NCBI GenBank assembly: GCA_005884855.1
Contig: VAZS01000299.1
Location: 1 to 5,751, forward strand
Direction of reading: 5' to 3'
DNA: 5,751 nt
Source: Alphaproteobacteria bacterium
Lineage (GTDB): Bacteria > Pseudomonadota > Alphaproteobacteria > Rhizobiales > Xanthobacteraceae
Shown here: positions 1 through 5,751 of the stretch, one piece after another
Position numbering within the stretch: position 1 is the stretch's first letter
Layout of the letters: each line of letters starts with the position of its first letter
Position numbers and translations under genes: made by a program
Notes under the pieces: generated by a model
Databases searched by the model: none
What the model saw: only the letters and a program-made list of their open reading frames with translations
What the model was told of the DNA's origin: nothing

Positions 1-64
1 TCTACAAATACCAAAGATGCAGAGAGATAATAGTTTCAATTTAGGTCCCGCCTTAATACGCGTG

Positions 65-106
65 AAAAAAGGAAAGGAAAGGAAAGGAAAGAGAAGGAAA
101 AAAATA
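65..106. repeat. (GGAAA)n purine microsatellite
   Basis: The plus strand is purine-only here. Four perfect GGAAA units occupy 71-90, followed by degenerate GAGAAGGAAAAAAA. It lies just past the stop codon of the minus-strand gene (stop at 124-126), so on that strand it is a pyrimidine tract in the probable 3' untranslated or downstream region. No canonical polyadenylation hexamer is visible between it and the stop codon. Confidence 0.85.
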
Positions 107-123
107 GTAAAAGTTCAGGGGCC

Positions 124-1410
124 TCAGTCGAATTCTGGAGCGAAAACCACATCGCGATATTTGCTATTTGCCTTCTCCGTACGCGTCTGAGCATCCTCTG
201 CTGGGCGCCCTCTCCGAGGCTGAATCCCAGATATCTTGGCCCTCACTTTGCGTGAAGCAGCAGCACGATTCTTCAGAATATCGGTAACTAATTTCCCACA
301 CACTTCTGCTCCCAGGTGTGCATACAGCCTTATTCCTGCAGCATTAGTGTGCTTGTTAATACTTTCAAAGATCGCTTGCCGCTCGATCAAACTGTAGGGT
401 TTGAAAGTAACCCAACTGCGACATCTTGCCATGTACGACGAGATATCACGCTAAGACCTGTTAGCACAAATTCACTGCGAATCAAAAGTATTCAACTTAC
501 CCGAAGGTCCTTATATTCATGCATCCTGGATCCAGCGTATCCGCAAAGCCTCTGCATATTGCTAATTCCTGTAATCTTCACACCCTTTCGGCGAGCGGCA
601 GGGTGCAGAGCTTTGCTGTTTTGCCTTTGGATCTCATGAATCTCTGCACGTCTTTTCTTAATCAATTCTTCGTCAACTATCAAGGGTAGAAAGATGGATG
701 ATTCATCAGAGCAGGTACTGCTCTTCTCAGTCCGGGCCCTCTTTCTCGGCTGAACATGTTCCCTTTCAAAGTATTCCTCATCTTCATCCTTATCTTCACC
801 TTCTTCGTAACTATCACCGCACTCTTCGTCTTCCTCATTTCCGGACTGGGATTCAAGTCTTGGGGACGGTTTCCATTCCCATGGATAAGTCCTCCTTTTC
901 TGAGTCTTTTTGGCGGTTAAGGGAGGTTCAGTCGGCTCATCCACCTCAGTGGGCTCCTCATCCACCTCAGTCGGCTCCTCGTCTACTTCAGTCGGCTCCG
1001 CATCCAGCTCAATCGGATTTCGTAGCTTGGCTCCAAGAACGCCTTCATCTGCCTCGAGAGATGTGTTCAACTGGGCAATAATAATCCTCTTAGTCTGCTA
1101 ACTGTTAGCAATGCACAACTACAAACGGGGAGGCTTATTTCAGTACATTTGGGGAAAAGGATGAAAGAACGTCACCGACATCCACCTTCCTCCTGCTTTG
1201 CATTTCCTCTCGTAGGGTAGGATCCTTGGTGACTTTGGCAATGGTTCGCTTCTTGAATTGTTTCGGTTTCCTGGACTTCAGTTTTGGTGGGTCTAGGAAG
1301 TTCTTTTCGTTTTCGAGGAACTTTTTAGACTTTGTCGCATTCGTTGGTCCTCTTGTAACAGGCCTTATTGGTACTAAAGAAGCTGGAGTCTTCTTGGCTT
1401 TCGGAGGCAT
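124..1410 (-). CDS. Three-exon gene for an AT-hook-like nuclear protein of unknown family (about 394 aa)
   Basis: I read exons 1410-1147, 1094-501 and 450-124 (stop included), joined by two phase-0 introns. The middle open frame has no ATG at its 5' end (the first possible codon at 1070 is TTG), so it needs the upstream exon, whose ATG at 1410 has A at -3. Residues 1-88 are lysine-rich and begin MPPKAKK. Residues 121-141 repeat EPTEVDE, and about 175-198 are strongly acidic. PRKRAR (204-209) looks like a nuclear localisation signal, and RRGRP (365-369) resembles an AT-hook core. The helical-looking region at about 229-360 has no family I recognise. There are no signal peptide or membrane segments. 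The composition suggests a nuclear, possibly DNA-binding protein. It diverges from the transposase and, unlike it, shows no lesion. It may be a TnpA-like accessory protein of the same element or a host gene. The gene structure is well supported; the function is inferred. Confidence 0.72.
451..500 (-). other. Intron 2 of the minus-strand gene
   Basis: This is a 50-nt intron with a consensus GTAAGT donor (500-495), a GCTAAC branch site about 11 nt from the end, and a TTAG acceptor ending at 451. It follows a complete CGG codon and rejoins at a complete CGT codon (phase 0). It removes the stop that would otherwise end the middle exon's frame and the TAG just upstream of the last exon. Confidence 0.85.
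928..1008 (-). repeat. 21-bp coding minisatellite (EPTEVDE heptads)
   Basis: Four tandem units begin TCAGT on the plus strand, at 928 (18 bp), 946, 967 and 988 (21 bp each). On the minus strand they encode acidic heptads of the form EPTEVDE, at about residues 121-144 of the protein. Unit lengths are multiples of three, so gain or loss of units keeps the frame. The 18-bp unit is the same motif one codon shorter. Confidence 0.9.
1095..1146 (-). other. Intron 1 of the minus-strand gene
   Basis: The donor is GTACTG starting at 1146, exactly after an AAT codon (phase 0). GCTAAC at 1109-1104 is a good fungal branch site. Two acceptors 3 nt apart are possible, TTAG ending at 1098 and GCAG ending at 1095. 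Both keep the frame and differ by one Gln residue. I prefer GCAG, 52 nt, because the branch-to-acceptor distance then resembles that of intron 2. Splicing removes in-frame stops from both flanking frames. Confidence 0.75.
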
Positions 1411-1740
1411 AATGGAAGCGCTGGCTGGCTGGCTGATGATAAAGCGTGAGGAGAAGGGAAATGAAGAGAATCTTGGTGAGACTAGATATGTAGATGATAT
1501 GAGTACTCATGCACGATGCACAACATCTTATAATCCTTCAAGTTCTCCATATTCTTGAAGCTATTGTGCCGGTCAGCACTAGTCAGTTGATAGTAAGCTG
1601 AAGATAGCAATAAGTTTGATTCTCGTTTACTTCAGACAACGATAAGTATATTCCATTGGCGTTCGCATGGAAAGACAGGTGAAACTAAAGGAGATGAATC
1701 TAACTAAGAGAGTTTGTTGTAAGCTGAAGATGACGAGAAT
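1411..1740. promoter_or_regulatory. Left part of the divergent intergenic region, upstream of the minus-strand gene
   Basis: I see no gene here. On the minus strand the DNA upstream of the ATG is CT-rich (about 1439-1472), which is common in fungal promoters; no clear TATA box was found. CTGG repeats about 3.75 times at 1421-1435. A perfect 12-bp palindrome, ATGAGTACTCAT, lies at 1499-1510. A 7-bp inverted repeat (CTTCAAG at 1536-1542, CTTGAAG at 1554-1560) could form a hairpin with an 11-nt loop. A 13-bp direct repeat, GTAAGCTGAAGAT, occurs at 1593-1605 and 1719-1731, the second copy just before the 272-bp tandem repeat. Confidence 0.45.
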
Positions 1741-2012
1741 ATCTACAAGTCTAATCTTAGGTTCAGGATTGGTTGCAACACATGCACACTCCAATTGGTC
1801 TCAACAATTGTGACTGCAACTCTAGGCAGTACTCGACTAAGGTGAATGCACAAAATTGGCGTTTGTGTATATGAGAGAGCTGTAGCTAAGGTGGGGCCAA
1901 GCTAATGTTTGTTCAGCTTGATCTGGCACTTGACTATTCCCAGAAAGTTAAGGCTCGGTAGTATATTCAATTTAAAAGCCAATCAGAGCACAGTTTAACT
2001 CCTATTAAGATT
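1741..2012. repeat. 272-bp tandem repeat, copy 1
   Basis: This is the first copy of a head-to-tail duplication with no spacer. Against copy 2 it differs at only 5 of 272 positions (1811, 1858, 1865, 1906, 1907), with no indels. The unit contains GTTGCAAC and CCAATTGG palindromes, two CAATTG motifs, and an inverted pair CAAGCT/AGCTTG that could form a short hairpin. It has no convincing open frame. Confidence 0.97.
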
Positions 2013-2284
2013 ATCTACAAGTCTAATCTTAGGTTCAGGATTGGTTGCAACACATGCACACTCCAATTGGTCTCAACAATTGCGACTGCAACTCTAGGCA
2101 GTACTCGACTAAGGTGAATGCACAAAATTAGCGTTTATGTATATGAGAGAGCTGTAGCTAAGGTGGGGCCAAGCTAACATTTGTTCAGCTTGATCTGGCA
2201 CTTGACTATTCCCAGAAAGTTAAGGCTCGGTAGTATATTCAATTTAAAAGCCAATCAGAGCACAGTTTAACTCCTATTAAGATT
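2013..2284. repeat. 272-bp tandem repeat, copy 2
   Basis: This is the second copy, starting at the base after copy 1 and about 98% identical to it. The substitutions relative to copy 1 are T to C at 2083, G to A at 2130 and 2137, T to C at 2178 and G to A at 2179. All are transitions. The duplication lies between the two divergent start codons, so it may be a duplicated control segment; that is inference. Confidence 0.97.
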
Positions 2285-2547
2285 AAACCTCAGCTTCCGC
2301 TCACATCACTGTTTTGTGCCGCTATATTTTAGTACTCTGTATCTAGCTTCAGATTGGAGAGATTAAATTAATCAGAAATGAACCTGTCGCTATCACAGTA
2401 CAGTTTTGCAAGCTTGGCGAAGGTCAAAATAATGAAACTCAGATGAAATACAACTATAGGCTACTGATTATCAACAAGTTTAAATTAGGGAGTGTATACT
2501 ATTTGTTGACAATATCGCATACTTGTTTTCCCGTGCATACGTGTTCT
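2285..2547. promoter_or_regulatory. AT-rich intergenic segment upstream of the transposase
   Basis: I see no gene here. The segment is AT-rich, with ATTAAATTAAT at about 2363-2373, and becomes pyrimidine-rich towards 2520-2547. An ATG at 2443 is in frame with the transposase start and opens no stop before it, but the intervening translation looks like low-complexity Leu/Ser/Tyr sequence and crosses an 85-bp repeat whose length is not a multiple of three. I therefore treat it as untranslated leader or promoter. Confidence 0.4.
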
Positions 2548-2717
2548 ACTCTCTCGTGCACCGTATACCACTCCAACTCACTTTCTTTGTCGCAGAACTA
2601 TCAATATCTGACATTGACTCTTGTTTCGTCTAACTCTCTCACGTACTATCTACTACTCCAACTCACTTTCTTTGTTGTGGAACCGTCGATATCTGACATT
2701 GACTCTTGCTTCATGGA
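2548..2717. repeat. 85-bp CT-rich tandem repeat, two copies
   Basis: The copies are 2548-2632 and 2633-2717. Both begin ACTCTCTC and share the blocks CTCCAACTCACTTTCTTTGT and ATATCTGACATTGACTCTTG. They are more diverged than the 272-bp repeat. The second copy runs into the proposed transposase start: its final bases hold the ATG at 2713. The pyrimidine-rich tracts resemble fungal CT-box promoter or leader elements. Confidence 0.9.
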
Positions 2718-2836
2718 TCCTAAATTGCTATCAAATGTTGAGAGGCGGGTTCTTTGTGATTGCCTAGTATGCAAGAGTGCAAATATTTTCCAAAAGGTTT
2801 CTATTCGCACATGCAGAAGACATAGAAAACAGTATG

Positions 2837-2900
2837 GTAGGCTAAATTATATATTTTCCCAGTTTCTATTTTATTAGTATTTTCTATTAACTTTTCAAAG
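2837..2900 (+). other. Transposase intron 1 (64 nt)
   Basis: The donor is GTAGGC after ...TATG, and the acceptor is TCAAAG. The TTAAC at 2887-2891 may be the branch site. The splice is phase 1 and makes a Gly codon, joining the N-terminal cysteine cluster to the acidic stretch LDPENDSDSQK. An alternative donor, GTATGG at 2832, gives the wrong phase. Confidence 0.75.
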
Positions 2901-3266
2901 GGATTTCGAACTGTCATATATTAAGCCTGCTGGACCCAGAAAACGATAGTGATAGCCAGAAAGTGAGCGACGAAGATAGTCATGAAAAGCAACTCCTTAA
3001 ACCAACAATGCCTCCAATTCATGTACCTCAGCATGCTGGCGAGACTGGCTTCCCGTATGAACTACTCAGCCAAATTCATCTCCCTGAAGAAATCAGAATG
3101 AATTTTATACAACTTGCCTGGAAGACTCGATGCAATGTGTCAGACAACGCGTATGATCAGTTAATTGATATTAGAGACTCAAATTTCCTGAAATTGAAGG
3201 CATGCCGAAAAGCCCTCTTTCAGTGGTCTGGGATCTGCTCTCAAGACTTTGATTGTTGCAGAAATG

Positions 3267-3331
3267 GTATGTTACCTTCTAATAGCCAAATCATGAAGTC
3301 TTGTTAACTCTCAATGACTGTGACTGTTCAG
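3267..3331 (+). other. Transposase intron 2 (65 nt)
   Basis: The donor is GTATGT and the acceptor TGTTCAG, phase 1. Splicing rebuilds CCRNG-CIAF followed by CPFC, the zinc-binding pattern expected for fungal Tnp2 proteins. The join therefore has both consensus splice sites and protein support. Confidence 0.9.
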
Positions 3332-4009
3332 GATGTATCGCATTCACAACCATATATGAGCATATGGATGAATGTCCATTTTGCTCCGAGCCACGGAGAA
3401 TTTCAGACAGAACAACAGCTGTGGCAAAGTACCAATATATACCCCTTGAACATCGCCTTCGCTTGGCCTATGCGCATCCACAAACAGCAGCTAAGCTACA
3501 AAATTATCGTCAGAAATTCAGGGATCCTCAGCTATCCTCCATTTCTGATGTATGGGGAGGATCTGTCTTAAGATCAGCCAAGATGAGAAATTTATTTGAA
3601 GGTGATGATGACTGTGACCGTGCCATTGCACTTCAATTTTCATTGGATGGTGTACAGACGCACAAGACAGGTCAAAATGAGATTTGGCCATTAATTTGTT
3701 TGAATCTAAACCTTCCACTTACTGAGCGTTTTCGTGAAGATAGTATTTTACCAATTGGAATAATACCTGGACCCCAATCACCATCAGATCTGGACTCCTT
3801 CTTGTATCCATTTATTACTGAAGCTCGCCAGCTTTCTTCAACTGGAGTCAGAGAATGTTATGATGGAAGCACACAGACATACTTCAGACTGAGAGTTCAT
3901 GTTGTTCTCTGCACAGGTGACACACCTGCAATTGCTAAACTTCTCCGCATGAAATCTGCAACAGCATCTTCCTGTTGTCGATTCTGTAACATACAAGGTT
4001 CAATTCCAT

Positions 4010-4069
4010 GTACCTAAATTCTATCTGAATACTGCTAATTGGTTTTTTGACACCTTTTTATCAAAACAG
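4010..4069 (+). other. Transposase intron 3 (60 nt; alternative start 3998)
   Basis: The acceptor AAACAG ends at 4069. Two donors 12 nt apart are possible, GTACCT at 4010 and GTTCAA at 3998. Both are phase 1 and give an intact frame, differing by four residues. I prefer 4010 because its donor is closer to consensus and 60 nt matches introns 1 and 2. CTAAT at 4035-4039 is a possible branch site. Splicing joins the CRFCNIQG knuckle to PTYYCP. Confidence 0.75.
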
Positions 4070-4124
4070 GCCAGCATATCCGTGGGTCCCCAACTTATTA
4101 TTGTCCCCATGAAGCAAAAAGACT

Positions 4125-4134
4125 GGGATTAATG
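4125..4134 (+). other. Lesion 1: apparent single-base deletion in a G run
   Basis: Up to 4124 the coding frame reads ...HEAKRL. From 4128 the family-like sequence INGFPAILKLMTLC, leading into FPLDIMHL, continues in the neighbouring frame. Adding one G to the GGG at 4125-4127 restores RLGINGFPAILKL. As it stands, the first frame stops at the TAA at 4150. A 95-nt intron (4082-4176, GTGGGT to CCAG) would also keep a frame but would delete the conserved TYYCP block. Confidence 0.7.
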
Positions 4135-4427
4135 GTTTCCCTGCTATACTAAAATTAATGACATTATGTGTTCCAGAATTATTTCCCCTTGATATTATGC
4201 ATTTACTATATCAGGGGGTTATCTCCCACGTTCTCATGCCATTGTTTGCTGGAAACTTTTGGAAAGAAGGCTCTCCCTTTAATCGTTCTGATCGTGGAAA
4301 GACTCCCCGCCAGATCCAAAGCGAGAGGTCACGTGCAATAAAGGATAATCGGAAGTGGATTGCTCCTGATGATGATGGGCTCCAAGTCCCTGCTGCTACT
4401 TGGAAGCGTATGGGGAAAGATCTAGCA

Positions 4428-4478
4428 GTTTGTATCCCAAAGCCGTTTAATTATTTCGCTGACACTAGTTGTCACTAG
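4428..4478 (+). other. Transposase intron 4 (51 nt, in-frame, contains a stop)
   Basis: The donor is GTTTGT, the branch site CTGAC at 4459-4463, and the acceptor CACTAG ends at 4478. Phase is 0 and the length is a multiple of three. If retained, the intron adds 16 residues and then ends translation at the TAG at 4476. Removal gives WKRMGKDLAGGKKTTPSVYG, a better fit to the family. A second CACTAG acceptor ends at 4468; using it would shift the frame. Confidence 0.65.
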
Positions 4479-4895
4479 GGAGGAAAAAAGACAACACCTT
4501 CAGTTTACGGCAGATATCCCAAAGACTTTACTCACCAAAAAGGTGAATACAAGGCAGAAGACTATTCGAACTTCCTTCATCATTATTCTCTGCCCCTGTT
4601 CTATCAAAACTTGGATCCCACTGTTTTCGAAGCATGGAAACACTTCGCCTATGGTGCCACACTGTCAATGAAAATTGAAATTGATGAGCATGATATTGGT
4701 GGAGCAGAGACGGCATTTGTAACATTCTTGACATGGTATTACAAAACTGTATACCAGAGGAAAAGGAAAAGGCTTGCTGCCTACACGTACACAATGCATG
4801 CATTGTGTCATATTTTCATATGTATGAAGTGGTGGGGATCCCTCAGTAATGTTTGGCAATTCACAGGAGAAAGGTTCTGTGGGCTCTGTGTGAGC

Positions 4896-4898
4896 TGA
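4896..4898 (+). other. Lesion 2: in-frame TGA after the ERFCG motif
   Basis: The frame reads through ERFCGLCVS, then TGA, then CKSHAYASSNIHQ, which looks like the family's conserved K-S-x-x-Y block in the same frame. A single C to T change (CGA, Arg, to TGA) explains it. A 69-nt intron (4888-4956, GTGTGA to TTTAG) would also restore the frame, but it has a weak donor and would remove the conserved-looking block, so I prefer a nonsense mutation. Confidence 0.7.
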
Positions 4899-5299
4899 TG
4901 CAAAAGTCATGCATACGCCTCTTCAAATATTCATCAAATTATCATAACACGTTTAGGCTTGCAAGCATTGATGAAGACTGCTGACTCTGGAATTCATCTT
5001 CGGAACATACGACTACATAGTCCTCTGGATTGCCTACGTCATAAAATGCGGCTAAATTTATCATTCCTGTCACCAAAGAGGTTTATTAACGATATTGGCA
5101 ATACTAGTGCCTTTGATACAGAGTTTCTTACAGCACTACGAAAGTTTTATGCGAAAAGACAGGGAGTTAGTCTTGACAGTGTTGCTGTCGAACGATGGGG
5201 AACAATTTGGGAGCGTATGGAGTTTGAAGGGCTTGTAATTGGTTCTAGGTTAGATTATTTCTACTTTGGAACCCCTAAACTGGCTGAGCTGACTATTAG

Positions 5300-5751
5300 G
5301 TGAGTTGCAGGTCGTCGGTCAGTTCGAGAAGATATAACGCCCGTGAGAATTTCTTCGTCCGTATTCAACTGGAAACTCGGGCCGGTTCAACTATAGATGT
5401 TTACGCGGATGTCATCTATTTTTTGCAACACCCAGATCCTTATGCGATTAGCAACAGCTCATCTCCTGAATCTGTTATGCTCGCTTATGTTCAGCTTTAT
5501 GATATCAGGGAACATGGAGCAGGACTTATCGAACAGGTTAGGGAGAGGCCCAACGGTAATTGCTTTGTTGAAGTAAAATCGATAAAGACGTTGCTAGCAA
5601 GGCTCAGGACCACAGGGACTATCTCAAGCCAAGTAGAGCGAATGTGGGTTATTGACAGGCAACGGATGTATCAGATACTTGCTCGAGCAAATGGATATCA
5701 CTGGACGGCAGAGTCAAGTGTAGAACCGGAAGATGAGGAGAATGACGCAAA
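5300..5751 (+). CDS. C-terminal part of the transposase in a shifted frame (partial, no start or stop in window)
   Basis: The upstream frame ends in ELTIR at the TGA at 5301-5303. From 5300 the next frame is open for 150 codons to the window edge. It carries RRYNARENFFVRIQLE, VYADVIYFLQHP, MLAYVQLYDIREH, CFVEVKSIK and WVIDRQR (5645-5665), which resemble the end of fungal Tnp2 proteins, followed by an acidic EPEDEEND tail. This is lesion 3: one added G at 5299-5300 would join the two frames, although the exact spot could be anywhere in about 5296-5330. A GTGAGT donor sits at 5300, but I see no acceptor at a workable distance that rejoins this frame without losing coding sequence. Confidence 0.65.
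   Translation, partial: MSCRSSVSSRRYNARENFFVRIQLETRAGSTIDVYADVIYFLQHPDPYAISNSSSPESVMLAYVQLYDIREHGAGLIEQVRERPNGNCFVEVKSIKTLLARLRTTGTISSQVERMWVIDRQRMYQILARANGYHWTAESSVEPEDEENDA

Larger units (their letters stand above)
2713..5751 (+). pseudogene. Tnp2-type (CACTA/En-Spm-like) transposase, five exons, decayed, 3' end outside the window
   Basis: Predicted exons are 2713-2836, 2901-3266, 3332-4009, 4070-4427 and 4479 to beyond 5751, about 930 residues so far. The family call rests on ordered motifs: an N-terminal C-x-C-x2-C...H cluster (residues 15-37); a second cluster, CCRNGC then CPFC (160-181); FSLDG; a block reading IWPLICLNLNLP, then IIPGP; a CCRFC knuckle (378-382); FPLDIMHL; YKAEDYSNFLHHYSLPL; ERFCG; and a C-terminal WVIDR. 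D269 (codon 3646), D431 (4191) and E640 (4869) are my candidates for the DDE metal-binding triad, and all three are present. Such enzymes bind terminal repeats and cut and paste the element in the nucleus. Three lesions break the frame: an apparent 1-base loss near 4125-4130, TGA at 4896 and an apparent 1-base loss near 5300. The start at 2713 fits the usual short N-terminus before the first cysteines. Family assignment is from memory of its motifs. Confidence 0.85.

Noticed and set aside
698..1081. Plus-strand proline- and histidine-rich open frame, and a second serine-rich one at 910-1101
   Set aside because: They are antisense readings of the EPTEVDE repeat and acidic tract of the minus-strand gene, with no splice or start support of their own.
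1325..1510. Minus-strand open frame overlapping the start of the minus-strand gene
   Set aside because: It overlaps exon 1 in another frame and has no splice sites or motifs to support it.
2443..2712. Upstream in-frame ATG that would extend the transposase by 90 residues
   Set aside because: The translation is low-complexity and runs across an 85-bp repeat whose length is not a multiple of three, so the two copies are read in different frames. Family proteins start shortly before the first cysteine cluster, which favours 2713.
4135..4176. 42-nt GTTTCC to TTCCAG intron near lesion 1
   Set aside because: It would join the exons in the wrong phase for FPLDIMHL, and it covers sequence that reads as family-like coding in the next frame.
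4463..4478. Two CACTAG motifs, and another at 1577-1582, as possible CACTA element ends
   Set aside because: The pair lies inside the transposase gene and fits a 3' splice site. None has an inverted partner or a visible target-site duplication.
4528..4803. Minus-strand open frames opposite the transposase (also 3518-3718 and 4665-4910)
   Set aside because: They are shadows of well-supported coding sequence on the plus strand and show no recognisable motifs.
1..5751. tRNA, rRNA, CRISPR or bacterial insertion sequence
   Set aside because: No cloverleaf arms, conserved rRNA stretches, regularly spaced short repeats or bacterial ribosome binding sites were seen. The gene structure is eukaryotic.

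Overview
The window looks like genomic DNA of a filamentous fungus (Dikarya; I cannot tell Ascomycota from Basidiomycota). The evidence is a set of short GT-AG introns (about 50 to 65 nt, several with CTAAC or CTGAC branch sites), CT-rich leaders, and a transposase of the fungal Tnp2/CACTA (En/Spm-like) type. I see no bacterial features, RNA genes or CRISPR array.

Layout: (1) 1-123, a short flank with a (GGAAA)n tract. (2) 124-1410, minus strand, a three-exon gene that I reconstruct by joining three open frames through two introns, both in phase 0. It encodes about 394 residues: a lysine-rich N-terminus, a heptad EPTEVDE minisatellite, a long acidic stretch, a PRKRAR-type nuclear localisation signal and a C-terminal AT-hook-like RRGRP core. 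I do not recognise its family. (3) 1411-2712, a divergent intergenic region of about 1.3 kb. It holds a 272-bp unit duplicated head to tail (1741-2284, five differences, all transitions) and an 85-bp CT-rich unit duplicated head to tail (2548-2717) that runs over the start codon of the next gene. (4) 2713-5751 and beyond, plus strand, a Tnp2-type transposase with five exons. It carries cysteine clusters and all three candidate acidic catalytic residues, but also an apparent 1-base deletion near 4125-4130, an in-frame TGA at 4896 and a second apparent 1-base deletion near 5300. It is therefore either a recently decayed pseudogene or a gene damaged by assembly errors. The coding signal continues to the window edge.

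The simplest reading is the inside of one CACTA-like element with two divergent genes, a transposase and a possible DNA-binding accessory protein, around a repeat-bearing control region. That link is inference: no terminal inverted repeats are visible, and the minus-strand gene could be an unrelated host gene.
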